From assembly GCA_018894105.1 (NCBI GenBank), contig CM032126.1:28866391-28930390 (forward strand): a DNA stretch of 64,000 bases. Direction: 5' to 3'. The translations under genes and the position numbers were made by a program. The DNA comes from Jacaranda mimosifolia (lineage: Eukaryota; Streptophyta; Magnoliopsida; Lamiales; Bignoniaceae). Under the pieces are notes generated by a model that saw only the letters and a program-made list of their open reading frames with translations, ran no database searches and was not told the DNA's origin. Positions 25,093 to 39,000 of the stretch are shown one piece after another; within the stretch, counting starts at the first letter, position 1, and each line of letters opens with the position of its first letter.

Positions 25093-27324
25093 GAAGTAAA
25101 TGGTTGAAGTTCTGGAAATCGTGGTTGAGCATGCCCAACTGCTAGAATAAAAAAAGCTAGTGTTTTGGGGTTGTGAGCTCTTTATTTTTTGCCTCTTTGA
25201 AATTTTCCAACGGTCTATTTGGTCTACAGAACGAACTTGCTTGAAGTGAACGAAATTCACATAATTTCATGCGATTTATGAGGCAAATGCAATGGAATTG
25301 AGTTACCCATTTAAACAATTGAACGGGTCCTTATAAATCAATATTATATATTGATCTTTGTTACTGACATTTAAACTGCAAGATTTCTTGAATAGACAGG
25401 AGAGCATATTGTGTTGGATGCTATACCTATGTGATTAATGAGGTCACCTTTACTATTATATATAGTCAAGTGATGTGGAACTTGCAATTATATAATTTTA
25501 ATTAAATGTTGGATTTTTAAAATTTTAAACTTTTTAATTAAATTTTAAAAAGTTTCGTTAGTTATTAGTTATTAATATGATATCGTTTATTCAATTTAAA
25601 GATACTTAGATTTTTAAAATCATTTTTTTGATTGGAATAAATAATTCTTTATTTACCTCTAATACCAAAAAAAGATCGCATTTTATTAACTAGCAGATGT
25701 TTGCACGCACTTCTTGCCTGCATAAAACATTTTTGATTATTCACATTATTTATATATATTCTCATAAATATTAATAAAAAAATTGACATGCATTTAATAT
25801 ATATATATGTATATTATTTTTATATTCATGAAGATATTAGTCACATAAAGTAAATATTTCACAATCATTACCAGATTGAATAAAAAAAATGAAAAACGGT
25901 TAAAGTATTGAGGTTACCTTGTGATAATTGATAAGAGAAGTTTTTGAATAAATTATAGTTATTTAGACATGTAAATTTAATTGAATATATAGAATAAGTA
26001 GAAGGCAAATTTAGTATACATGAAATTTACTATCATAATTTTCACTTTAGAAACAAAAGATGCTTTCTTTTATCATAGTACAGATAAAATCTCATTCATC
26101 TTTATTCTTAATATGTGAAAAATTTCTTGATCATCTAAATTTTATAGTTTGAAGAGGCTTTCATATATTTTCTCTTATCTTTAATGACTAATTGATATCT
26201 ATATTACTATATATATAGTATTATGAAAGTCATTTCATTAATATTCTCAGTTTCTAACATTTTCCCCCCTTGTCTTTTTGTGTGCGTCATTATTTCACTC
26301 TTCAAATTATTTATGGTTTACTTGGTTTTAATTATTCACTTTTCGATTTGGTTTTTGTTTTTTTAATTTAGATATGTTAGTTGATGAAGGAGATTTTTTG
26401 GATTTTAATGCATATACTTTTCTTTTCAACCATAAATACAGTCTATCATTTAGCTTTTATTTGTATTAAATTTGTTAACTTTATATCTTTTCGTTTATTA
26501 CTTAAATTAAGTTAGCAATTCAGTCATTTAATTTTTAATTTTTTTAAATTCTCTTTTTATTAATTTAATTTCATAATTTTATGAGATGAGACATATTAAT
26601 TGTTCTTAATATTTTTTAATTTTGTTTCATTTTTATTAGTTACATTTTTCTCTTCAAACATTGTTAAATTTCTATCATTTTATTTTTGTTTTAGTTAGTA
26701 TCTTTTTACTCATTCTTTGAATCAAATCATCAATTTATTTGTTAATTTTGCATTTATTTTCAAACTCTCTATTTTCTTTTCCATCTTTTATAATTTTATA
26801 GGGTTCTAAAAGATGATCTATTTTTTTTATTTTAATATTTTTAAAATTTATTTCAACTTTTGAATGTTTATAAATTTTAAAAATGTGCTACTTAATTTTT
26901 ATTTTTTATTCATATTTATGTAAAAATATGTATATAATTATGTAAATTCTTAAATCATTCTTGATCTATTTGAAAAAAATTATGAGATAGTTGTATCAAT
27001 ACATGATAAGGGTGGGATGCATTCCCCAATAAACATGCCCGCTTTAGAATTCAAGTTTTTCAATATCAACTGATAATTTTGTCTCATAATATGTGTACAT
27101 TGAAATTTTTATTGTATAAAATAAATTTCAATATTTATTAAATAAAAATAAAATATTATGATAAATGGTAATAATATGATATAAAATGAATGTGTTGTAA
27201 ATTAGTAATTATTGTATAAATTGTGGTTATGCTATATAATTAAAAGAGAAATATAGGAATATATTAGGCATATCACTCAAAAATACATCAAAAGAAGGCT
27301 AAGGCTTTGTTAATCACTAATAAA
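25093..27324. other. Very AT-rich intergenic stretch, no gene seen
   Basis: Long T-rich and ATT-rich tracts, including 26250-26900, with no ORF of note and no element boundary that I can support. Confidence 0.5.
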
Positions 27325-27790
27325 CATTACAAGAAAAAGATAAATTAGTGACAAAATAGAAAGTCATAACATAAAAATCATAAATTAATTATATATATCT
27401 ATATACATATATATTATTAGGTAACAAAAGATTTTGTTTTGTCACCTTAATGATTTTTAAAAACTAAATAGTGATAAGAATGTTAAGTTGTCAACATTGA
27501 CAATTAGTGACAAACATATGATGACAACCTAATGACAATGAAAATCTTGTCACAAATTATAGTGACAATTTTAGTTGTCACTATATTGTGATCATATGGG
27601 TGTCAGAAATAGTCAATAGTGACAACTTAAAATATCAATTTTTTCCGCTATTGAGCCATATTGTGATAAAATAAAAGTTATTGTCACGAAAAAAATATTA
27701 TTAGTAGCAAAATAAAAACTATTGTCGCTTAATGTATATGCCATTAATGATAATTTTATATTGTCGTTTATTATTTTGTCACTAATTGAT
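27325..27790. mobile_element. CACTA (En/Spm-type) element end, truncated
   Basis: The block starts CATTACAAGAAAAA, one base away from the usual CACTACAAGAAA terminus. It is filled with short direct and inverted GTGACAA / TTGTCAC words, the subterminal repeats typical of CACTA transposons. No matching right terminus (TTCTTGTAGTG) was found before unrelated sequence begins, so only one end remains. No transposase frame is seen. Confidence 0.6.
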
Positions 27791-29036
27791 GGAAGTCGAA
27801 TCCAACAAAATAAATGCCTATTCTAGAAATATGATTTGTAATCAGTGGGAGTAGGGTCGTATTCCACAGGGACTGGTAAGTTTTGTTTCTTTCAAAGTTA
27901 CTGAATAAAATAAAATAGAATGGGGAGGATTTTTATGAAACGGAAGACTAAAATCTTAAAAGTAAATATATCACAAATAAAAATAAGAAATCAATAAGAA
28001 TGGAATCTAGCCTAAGGTAAAATCTTAGTTTGGTTCACAGATCTGATCATTGATGCAAATATTAATTCCTCTTTTCTTGAATAAACTGGTTATAGTTACT
28101 CGAACGCCTTAATAACTAATCTCTCCTTACTATTTCGATAACTAAGAGAAGCTCGTTAGTTATTTCCCTTGCCAATAAACAACCATAAAGAAACGCTCCT
28201 AGGATTTAATTTATCAACAACATTAAAAATTAGAGAGACCTAGCCCTAGCCAACAAACACACACAAGCGGGATTCATTTAGATTATATTATTTATCCACA
28301 TAAAATAAATCACGCATGTGGTCACCACACATAACCATGTTATTTGCCACAAATATTATAACAATTAAACAATTACGGATTTAATGTTCTAATTGACAGG
28401 ATAATTATTCTAAACTATCAAATTTGGGCCCTAAATTCAATGAACCTGAATAATCATAATGAAAACGGAAGATAAATAAATACTCAAGGAATAAGAAAAA
28501 CAAATTAAATCAATTAGATCTCACAAATACTAAAGAACCAAAACTTCGATAATTCCTTAGGCTAGAAGAAGAGTTTATCAACTCATGTCTGAGAGAAAAA
28601 GTGCAGAAAACTAAAAATATGCTAAACAAAAGAATGAAAAACTCACTTATGAAAGAAACCTAGTTCCCTATAAATAGCCTACTACTCCTAATGCAACTGA
28701 GAAACTAATAAGAGTCCTACCAGAATAGAAAAACTAAAATTATCCTAATTAAAGAAATAAATATTAAAATATTCCAGGAATATACAACTGCCAAAACATG
28801 TCCGCACTCGAATTATTTCCTTCTTTCATTTTTCGTCTCCTCGGGAATGCGATCTTTGCTCCAAACATGTCAAATGCTCGATTTTCAACTGCATAAGCTT
28901 GAATATTCAATTTGCTTCATAAAATATAAAATGAAAGTTAAAACCCAACAATTAAGCATTTTTACTATTGATCTCAAGGGGAAATTAAACGAATAAAAAA
29001 TGCAACTTAACACTAATATTATATATATTTTTTATA
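27791..29036. other. Non-coding stretch, possibly retroelement-derived
   Basis: It includes the phrase GTCGTATTCCACAGGGACTGG (27852 onward), which resembles sequence I associate with plant retroelement non-coding regions, but I cannot assign a class or boundaries. No ORF of note. Confidence 0.3.
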
Positions 29037-29041
29037 TTGAA

Positions 29042-32000
29042 TGTAGCACCCTACCTAGAAGGTGCCTGTTTCGAGCTGAGGAGCTATTCCGGTCTTTTTC
29101 ACAATAATTCAAATCAAATATGCACCTCCAAAGTCAAATCCCACCAAATTCAGACTTAAAACCATAGCATAGAAGGTGACCAAGAGGTCCATAAAATTAC
29201 AAGTCCCAATGATAGCAACAACATGCTTCAACTTAACAAAACTAAGTCTGCAACTGTCATCTGTATCAGAGTCATACACGTATGATCACCTAATCCGACT
29301 TATTATATAATTCATGAGATAATCATCTAAGTATGAAATATAATTTCTCACGGGCACTTCTTGAGCCCTCATTCGTCACTCAAACCTGTTTGGGAAGAAA
29401 ATAAAGGATAATAAAAGGGTGAGTCTTGAAGACTCAATGAGGGAAAATACAATAAGCAAGCAATGGATTTGTTGAAAAAACAATAATTCAAAAAATATTA
29501 ACTGGCATGATATTGCAAAGAAAATATGAGTATGCCAGAACATAAACATTATCAGATTCAAGGCTACTAGTAGGTACTAGTTCGGGGGTTGTTATCGTCG
29601 GCTCGAACAGCCCGACCATCTCAATCGGTTCAGTTCGGGAGGTTTCTTCATCTGCTCGTTTAGCCCGGACATTAGCCCGATCTAGACCAGGAAAACTACA
29701 CCATCCTTATTGCTCCTTGATCAGAGTACAAATAGGAGCAAGGAAACCTAAGCATAATATGCAATCAAAATAATCCTAAGCACAACATGCATATCAGATT
29801 GTCCTTATTCCCCTATCATAGCACCGCAATCCAAGCATGACAGCTCAGCACATGGCAGATGCCCAAGCAAATCGCTCAGCACATCGGTGATACCTAAGCA
29901 AACTGCTTAGCATATCGCTAACACCCAAGCAAATTGCTTAGCTTGTCCCACGTATCCAAGCATTCCACTAGGATTGGCACTCGGCCCAACAAGTCTCCGC
30001 ATATATATATATATATATATATATATTGTATCAATAAATTGGTTGCTGACAAGGCCACACAATGTTGTACTAGATAAATCAAATACACTGGCAAGGCAAC
30101 AAATAACAACACTGAATGGTTCAAGTATGCTGACAAGGCGAATCAACGATATATGGAACAAATTCATAAAAATCGACAAGACCAAGCATCCAATAAGTAG
30201 AATGAATTTAAACTGAACAATATCAGATAAGAAAACGAAAGTTCTTAGCGCCAGAATGGGAATGATCAATTTAATAGAAGCAAAATCAAGGAAATAGACC
30301 ATCATAGGGGTATATGAAAATAATTAACGGATAACAATTAAAGAGTTCAAGCAATCCAAGAATCCAAATAATCAAGAATCAATTACTTCCCAGAAGAAAG
30401 ACAAGATTAACCCTTATAGGGGTATGCAAAGCAAATACCAAATTGGTAGACCCTCACGGCGATTTATAAAATAAATAATCAGATAACACAAGGAACTCAA
30501 CAATCAAGGAATTCAAACAATCAAAGGCATTCACTTCCTAGAAACAAAAGGGGAAATAGACCCTCACCTCAATAGCTACTGAAACGCTATCAAAGTCTAT
30601 TGATCTGCAGATCCCAGCTCCTTATCACCTAACCAAAAGAATGAATTTACTATCAAAATCCTCGTTTTGACCTAATAATCCCAATTATTCGGATAGTAAT
30701 CTAAAATTGGTTGTTATATATTTATTACTATATTTTATGGCTTGGTTTGACATTATCTACAAGGAACATACTAATTACGCCGTTAATGTAGGAATATTTA
30801 TGAGGTCCATATTTGTCCCAGTAAAGGGATATAATCAAACCCTTAAATTATATAATTAACCTCGCAACGTTACACAAAGTCGATAAGAATAGTCTAACTA
30901 CCATTAAAAATCCAATTTTCGGTCACTTAGGTCTCAAATCCATAAAATTAGGGTTTTATCACCTAATCCATAAAATTAAGGTTCTATCACCTAATTAGCT
31001 TAATTAACCAAGATTACCATATAATATAATAAATCTGGGTCCACTAGGCATATCTATATATCCATGCATACCCCTTTCTCGATTTCAATACATGTTTTTC
31101 CATATCATTTCCTTTCATTTGTACTCCAAAATACAAGAGTTGAGCATAAAGAAAACCTTAAAACAACATTAATATATATAAATTCCATTTCCAGCTTATA
31201 TAAACCAAATCTTGTTATAGAAACATGATTGGTATAAACTAACTCCGCATGCACGGTCACCATGATGGGGCGGGAAAATTGCCTCAAAATCGCTGTCGGC
31301 TACCGTCGGAATTGGGTTGCGACAACACCAAAAGATGCCTATTGCTATGCTGATCAAAAACCCCATTCCAAATTTTCAATCCGCTGTTGTTTGGTCACTC
31401 AATTTGACGGAAATGCCATAGCTCCGCCGCATCTCCCCGCCTTAATTATGCTCGCTCCGGTAGCCCAACTCCGAAATTGAAAACATCTGCATGATCCCCA
31501 AGCTAAGCCCAACAAAACCCAGTACTCAAATTCGAGCTTCAGTCATCGAAGCTAACTTACCTACCACCTCCGCCATGAAGCTTTACTCGGAGCTCAATTC
31601 CAAGCGATTTTGCCAGTGGTTTCGCGTCAAGCTTGGTACTGTTGTGATCCTTATGTCAAGAGGAAGGTGATGGTTCGTTTGGTTCAAGGTTTGGCTGGCG
31701 TTGGGAGGAAGTCACTGGAGATGATGATGGTAGGCTGCATGTGGAAATTTAAGGAAATTGGGGTAAGGTTTGGTTATTTAAGGAAACTTTTTCTGGAATT
31801 TCAGATTGACCCCCAAAGTTTCTTCTCAGCTTCCAATTTGGTCCTCCAAAAATTTAGCCATTTTCCAACTAGCCCCCCAACTATTTTAGTGCCTCACATT
31901 GACTAGGTTGACCAAGAATAATTCCATTTAGACCACCAAAACTTTAAAATGTTGCTCAATTAAGTCTTTTCTATTTATGTTTTAACCCTCAAAACTTTCA

Positions 32001-32070
32001 AAATTAATAAAATAATTAAATAAAATGTAATGATAAAATTTCCACAAATTTCAAATTTAGGAGTGTTACA
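29042..32070 (-). repeat. 3' LTR (left copy) of the retrotransposon
   Basis: Starts TGTAGCACCC and ends GTGTTACA. It contains an (AT)n tract (30001-30026) missing from the other LTR, a set of 31-bp repeats (29831-29960), and no gene. Short ORFs (for example 29907-30305 minus) have no domain and are not shared intact with the other LTR. Confidence 0.92.
29831..29960. repeat. 31-bp imperfect tandem repeats inside the LTR
   Basis: Four to five units of the type CCAAGCAAATCGCTCAGCAC, each with a near-palindromic core (AAGCAAAYYGCTTAGC). The same array is present in the other LTR at about 36881-37010, so it is a family feature rather than a late expansion. Confidence 0.7.
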
Positions 32071-32086
32071 ATCTCCCCCCCCTTAA
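32071..32086 (-). promoter_or_regulatory. Polypurine tract (minus strand) of the retrotransposon
   Basis: ATCTCCCCCCCCCTTA directly follows the left LTR. On the minus strand it is a purine run next to the 3' LTR, where plus-strand DNA synthesis is primed. Confidence 0.75.
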
Positions 32087-32883
32087 AAGAATCTGGTCCC
32101 CAGATTCTTACTTAACTACTGGAAAAACTTCAGTTAATACTGGCGCATATATTGATCTCATTCCCAAGTCGTTTAAACTAAATGTTGTTTTATCCTATTG
32201 TCACAACATACTTCCTCAAATTCCTAGTGACTATTATTCCGCTAAGATTTTTGAAGATTCCCTACCTTTGGGTTTTTTTTTTCTTAACATGTCCATTCTT
32301 AATAAGGCATGCGGTGTCACATTGTATTTCTAGATTCGTCTAGTAATTCCATATCCCATGGTTCTATCACCCATTAAAATTTAAAGTTTCTCTCGATTTG
32401 CACAATTAAGCTTATAGAAAGTAAGTTAGACTTTTCAAAAAGGAATTTTAAACCTCCTTGGTGTTACCCTAATATCACTAAGCATTTCATGCTCATCGTC
32501 ACATATCATTCCCTTAAAAGGTTCTTCATTCCATCCTGACAGTGCATACTATTATTTAATAGATCACAAAAACTATTATAGCAACAAACAACTAACAACA
32601 CCACAAGTTCATACTTACATGATATTTACATTAAGGAGTAATCAAGTTCAACTTAATATGCTAGCCTTCATAACAAGCCATACATTCCCAAACAGCTAGC
32701 TACAGGCTCACAAAAACTAAACATAATAGATATAGTAACTAACAATACGTCTGCTGTTCCCTAGACTCCATCTGGGATATAAAGCCAAAATATGCAATAT
32801 CAACCTCTCTTCTGACATTCAAGAACTCAGATAGAACCTTCATCCACCTTTTTTCCCATATCCTTTTGAGCCCTTAAGGTTGA

Positions 32884-33864
32884 CTATTTGTGTTGAGGGC
32901 AATCCTTGATGAGATGTTGATTGTTGCTGCACCTCATGCACCTTCCTAGCCTTTCCCAACAATTAGATTCCTCGTGATTCAAACCACTACATAATTCACA
33001 ATTCCTTTTCGGTGTTCCTAATTGGACCTTTAGCCGTTTCCTACCTAAACTACTTTCTTTTCCAGCAATAATTTTGAGTTAAAATCTTTTTCTCGCTTGC
33101 CCTTCAAGAGGTTTTTATTCCACCCGCAAGGCTCTCTTTGAGGCTTTCTCAAAGTTAGACTGTTCGTAAGGTATAAAGGTTTGTCGTATCTTTGATCTTA
33201 TCCCTTTAACAAATTTCCCAGTCCTACATCCTTTTTTTCTCCGTACTTGTGGGGCATACCAAATTAATCTACAAATCTAGCTTCATACTGCCACATTGTA
33301 ATGTCCTCTTGGATAAAACTTTCAAATTCTTGTTTTCGAGCATCTCTTACTTCTCGTGGTATGGACTTATCCATAAATTCCTATATAAAATTATCCCAGG
33401 TACGAGGTATCTTCTTATACTCTCATCATTGACTTTCTAAGGTCCATCATTGACCTGCAATGCCTTCCAATAGAGAAACAATAGATATAACTTTGAGGTC
33501 ATCCGGGGTAATCCAATATTTGGAAGATATCTTCGATCTCCCTAATCTAAGCTCCTGCCTTTTGGTGATCAAATTCACCCACAAACATTGGGGAGTGGAA
33601 CCTAAGGAGATGTGCTAAAGTTCCAAACTTCTGAAGCTCTTTGCTTCGCTTGGGGCTATCCATCTGACTTTGTTGCTGGTGAGATTATAGGAATTGTTGC
33701 CACATTGCATTCATCTGTTATATAACCTCTTTCCTTGCTGTTGAATGCACCTATGGGTCTCATATCCCTTCTTCAACAATTATTGGACGTCTCCGTTCTA
33801 AGATATCCTCTTCCAGATTTTCTCGACCAAGAGAATGTGTTGGGGTTAGTTTGTGTGACGCCAT
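32884..33864 (-). pseudogene. gag: Broken gag gene of the LTR retrotransposon
   Basis: The minus-strand reading starts MASHKLTPTHSLGREN at 33864. It continues with a capsid-like block (FHSPMFVGEFDHQKAG, then REIEDIFQILDYP, near 33640-33510), matching the Ty3/gypsy retrotransposon gag domain pattern. It ends with two CX2CX4HX4C zinc knuckles (CELCSGLNHEESNC and CMRCSNNQHLIKDC, within 32899-33000) and a TAG stop at 32884-32886. Stop codons (the first soon after IVEEGI) and frame changes break it, although start and stop are still in the same frame. In this family gag packages the RNA into virus-like particles; this copy cannot make the full protein. No pol follows it, and only about 800 bases separate it from the purine tract. 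Confidence 0.85.
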
Positions 33865-36075
33865 TTGGTAGGTTGGGAGCTTCTTAGTAGTAAACCGCAC
33901 TTATCTGTAACAATTAAATGAGATGTTTTATTAGTTGATAACTAGTGCTTGTTAGTTCTTATTGCGCAAGGTTTAGGATATATATGTATATATATATAAA
34001 TTTTCATTATTCTACAATTCTAACAAAGATTCTATCGTTCTTTGTTCTCTTCTCTTTCTCATTCCTTGTCTATATCCTTTAGAGTCACATTTCCTCCCTG
34101 CAGGTCTTCAAACTTTGTCTCTTTTCTGCTTACCTTCAAATCTACTATTTTAGAGGAGTCATACGAAGTACTAATTGGAAGGACCCAAGAATTTTTGTAC
34201 CTTTGATATGTTTTCTAGCCAAATTTGATTGCCTATAACTTTAATTCTGGTAAGTTTAACCCCTAAATGATCGTGATACTAAACACAGATGTAGCATGTT
34301 TCATTCCTTGATCCTAAGTAATTTAAAAATTCTTAACAAGATTACTATACCTCAATCCCAACTATTCAAATGGTTCTCTATGTATCATATCTGCAATTTC
34401 TGTAAAAGCTTGAGTCGGCCCTATTAGCATCTTTTCAATTCATAAGATCTGCTTTATAAGTAGGGGTTAGTTCTCAACCCAACTTCTCCCCGAATTTCCA
34501 TGTGGTAGTAACATTTCTCTAGTTTTAATCTTAAACATCCTTAGTACATGTATTAGGTTAAATAGCTAATAACTTATGAGGAAAAACATCCTAATTCCCA
34601 ACTTGATAAGCTCTTTTGAACTTTTACTATTATTCTAATAATCCTTATTAGTGATGCAAGGTCCTTCATATAGTAAGCAAATACTTATCTCCCTTGTTCA
34701 TTAAGTTATTTCAAACCTCAAATTGCATCTCAATACTCCAAATTTTCTCATCACTCCTTAATTCACATCCCTATATTTTACTTGTTTGATCTTTTCAGTG
34801 ATTGAGGGGGTAAAACTTCAAAAAGATTCCTTCAACGATTTTTCGTGTAGCCAAGTTGTTCAAATGACACCATCTTTCTATTTCTTAGGTTCATTATCCT
34901 TAGTCGGTTATCCTTATATTGATTATCAATCACCCTACAATTTTGTAGACTTTCTTTACCAACGTTGTACCCTTATTTCTTAAGGATTCGTATTCCATTC
35001 TTGGTGCTATATCTTCTTTCCAGAAATTCCCATTTAAACTCTGAGTAGTGTTTTCTTCCGGATTTTGTACTTAGCACATGTCTCACAACTAGTTTCAAGC
35101 CCCTTTTCCTCGGGTTCTCCAATCTTTTCCTCCAAACTTCACCTCTTATGGAAACTAAAGCTTTTCTTTCTTATCTATTGTCATCTTAAAAATCATACCC
35201 ATAAACTCTCTCGTTATTAATGCACTAGTTTTTTCGGATAGTCATACCATTTGAACCACAATGTACATACGTGTCAAGCACTATTCTTCCTAATGGCATT
35301 CTATCTATCATATTTATCTTTCCATCATGTTGCCTCTTATCCATAAAGACACACTATTAGATTCTCAATTATACTCATAGATTGAACATTACTCATCCCT
35401 AATAATCATTCATTCATGTCCCAAATACACTCATTCCTGCAATAATCCTTTCTCCATGTATCTACACAATCTAATTCTCATCCATAAGTAAATGGCAGGA
35501 ATTTGTTCTCCCCAAGGTAATCATCTCCTAACCTTTACATATTTTCTCGAATAATCCCTGCTCATCATATATAACTTCCACAAATATTACTCGCACAACG
35601 TGGAATTCCCAAAGTAACTCTCTACATACTGAATACAATTTTTCCCAATTAGGCATCTACTCATCAGATTCAACCTTCACATATATTGTTCACATAACAC
35701 CATAATTCTCCACAGCATAATCCTTTCCAATAATTATACGTTCATACGCTTGACATACCAGAAGTGAGAGGTTATACACTGGTTGGCCACCCCAGTCATA
35801 ACCTTTCACTTCCTTAATGTCGAGCCTTATCCCAAAAGTTCACATCCTATTTAATCCCACATTCAAGTTCACAGTAAAACCTCATATTTTTCTGTCCAAA
35901 ATTTTTACATTCAAAGAATCATATCTTAGGATCAGCTCTTAGCAAAGCTCAGGTTTTCTTTAACCCAAGTATTTACATCCTAGATGATTCCCAATTCAAG
36001 TCTAATTTCTTGTAAACCCATCGATTCCAGTTACAAAAATCATTCCCATATTAACCTAGGTCATCGAAAACCTAG
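33865..36075 (-). other. Long non-coding leader of the retrotransposon
   Basis: About 2.2 kb lies between the primer binding site and the gag start. I found no domain in it on either strand. It is long for a leader and may hold packaging signals or replaced sequence. Confidence 0.5.
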
Positions 36076-36087
36076 GCTCTGATACCA
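36076..36087 (-). promoter_or_regulatory. Primer binding site for initiator tRNA-Met
   Basis: On the minus strand it reads TGGTATCAGAGC, complementary to the 3' end of plant initiator tRNA-Met, four bases from the right-hand LTR. It fixes the orientation of the element. Confidence 0.93.
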
Positions 36088-36091
36088 CCTC

Positions 36092-39000
36092 TATAGCACC
36101 TTGTCCGGAAGGTGCCTATTTCAGGTCGAGGAGCTATTCCAGTCTTTTTCACAATAATTTAAATCAAATATGCACCTCCAAATTTCAAATTCCACCAAAT
36201 TCAAACTTAAAACCATAGTATAAAAGGTGACCAAGAGGTCCATAAAATTACACGTCTCAATGATAGCAATAACATGCTTCAACTTCACAGAACTAAGCTT
36301 GCAATTGCCATCTGTATCATCGTCATACACACATGATCACCCATTCCAACTTAATATACAATTCATGAGATAATCATCTAAGTATGAAATATAATTTCTC
36401 ACAGGCACTTCTCGAGCCCTCATCTATCATTCAGACATGTTTGGGAAGAAAATAAAGGATAATAAAAGGGTGAGTCTTAAGGACTCAGTAAAGGAAAGTA
36501 CAATAACCAAGCAATGGATCTGTCGAAGAAATAGTAATTCAACAAATATTAACTGACATGTTATTGCAAAGAAAATATGAGTATGCTAGAACATAAACAT
36601 TATCAGATTCAAGGCTACTAGTAAGTACTAGTTTGGGAGTTGTTACTGTTGGCTCAAATGGCCCGGCTATCTTAATCGATTCAGTTCGAGAGGTTTCTCT
36701 ATCGACTCGTTTGGCTCAGACATCAACCCGATCTAGACCAAGAAAACTACATCATCATTATTGCTCCTTGATCAGAGTAGAAATAGAAGCAAGGAAACCC
36801 AAGCATAATATGCAATCCAAATCATCCCAAGCACAACATGCATATCAGATTGTCCTTATTCCCTTATCATAGCACTACAATCCAAGCATGACAACTCAGT
36901 AGATGGCAGATGCCCAAGCAAACCGCTCAGCACATTGCTGATACCTAAGCAAATCGCTTAGCATATCATTAACACCTAAGCAAACCGCTTAACATGTCCC
37001 ACATATCTAAGCATTTCGCTAAGATTGGCATTTGGCCCAACAAGTCTCCGTACATATATCAGGTATCAATAAATGGGCTGCTGACAAGGCCACACAACGT
37101 TGTACTAGATAAATTAAGTAGTCCGGCAAGGCAACAAATAACAACACCGAATGGTTCAAGTATGCCGACAAGGCGAATCAATTATATATGGAACAAATTC
37201 ATATAAGCTGACAAGACCAAGCATGTGATAAGCAGAACGAATTCAAACTGAACAATATCAAATAAGAAAACGAAAGTTCATGGCACCATAACGGGAACGA
37301 TCAATTTAATAGAAGCAAGACCAAGCATGAGATAAGCAGAATGAATTCAAACTAAACAATATCAGATAAGACAATGAAAGTTCTTGGTGCCAAAACGGGA
37401 ACGATCAATTCAATAGAAGCAAAATCAAGGAAAGACCCTCACAGGGGTATACGAAATAATTAACAGATAACAATCAAAGAGTTCACTCAATCTAAGAATC
37501 CAAATAATCGAGAATTAATTACTTCCTAAAAGAAAGACAAGATTAACCCTTATAGGGGTATACAAAGCAAATAATAGATGGGTAGACCCTCATGGGGATT
37601 TACAAAATAAAAAATTAGATAACACAATGAACTTAACAGTCGAGGAATTTAAACAATTAAAGGCATTCACTTCCCAGAAACAAAAGAGGTAATAGATCCT
37701 CATCTTAATAGCCAATGAAACGTTATCACAGTCTATGGATCTGCGGATCGTAGCTCATCATCACCCAACCAAAAGAATGAATTTACTATCAAAATCCTCG
37801 TTTTGACCTTATAATCATAATTATTCGGATAGTAATCTAAAATAGATCGTTATACATTTATTACTATATTTTAGGGCTCGATTTGACATTATTGACAAGG
37901 AACATACTAATTACGTCATTAATACAGGAATATTTACGTGGTCCATATGTGTCCTGGTAAATGGATATAATTAGATCCTTAAATTATATAATTAACCTTG
38001 CAACGTTACACAAAATCGATAATAATAGTCCAACTACCATAAAAAATCCAATTTTCAAACACTTAGGTCTCAAATCCATAAAATTAGAGTTTTATCACTT
38101 AATCCATAAAATTAGGGTTTTATCAGCTAATTAGCTTAATTAACCAAAATTACCATATAATATAATAAATTTAGGTCCACTAGGCATATCTATATATCCA
38201 TGCATGCCCCTTTCTTGATTCCAATAGATGTTTTTCCATATCATTTCCTTTCATTTGTACTCCGAAATACAAGAGTTGAGCGTAAAGAAAACCTTAAAAC
38301 AACATTAATATATATATATCAAATTCCATTTCCAACTTATATACACCAAATCTTGTTATCAGAACACGATCGGTATAAACCAACTCCGTATGCATGATCA
38401 CCGCAACGAGGTGAGAAAACTACCTCAGAATCACCTCCGCGTCTCTGCCGCCAGAATTGGATCTCGACAACACCAAAAGATGCCTATTGCTGCGCTAATA
38501 AAAAATGCCACTCCAATTTTTCAATCCGCCGCTGTTTGGTTGTTCAATTTGACGAAAAATACCATAGCTCTGCCACACGCCACCGTGTCTCTCCGCCTCA
38601 ACTATGCTCGCTCCAGTTGCCCAACTACGAAATTGAAAACATTTGCATGATCCCCAAGCTAAGCCCAACAAAAACAAGTACCCAAATCTGAGCTTCAATC
38701 GCCGAAGCCAAGTCACCCACCACCTCTGCTGTGAAGCTCTACTCGAAGCTCAATTCCCGGTAATTCGCCGGTGGTTTTGCATCAAGCTTGGTACTATTGT
38801 GCTCCTTACGTCGAGAGGAAGGTTGTGGTTGGTTTGGTTCAAGGTTTGGCTAGCGTTGGGAGGAAGTCATTGGAGAGAAGGACGGTGGATTGCATGTAGA
38901 AATTTAAGGAAATGAGAGGAAGGTTTGGCTATTTAAGGAAACTTTTTCTGAAATTTTAGATTGACCCCAAAGTTTCTTTTCAGCTTCCAATTTGGTCCTC

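Noticed and set aside
29831..29960. Regular 31-bp repeats resembling a CRISPR array
   Set aside because: The units are contiguous without unique spacers, lie in an LTR, and this is plant DNA.
29907..30305. 132-codon minus-strand ORF
   Set aside because: It lies in the LTR, runs over an (AT)n microsatellite and is not intact in the other LTR.
36076..36087. Part of a tRNA gene
   Set aside because: Only the 12-base primer-site complement is present; there is no cloverleaf.
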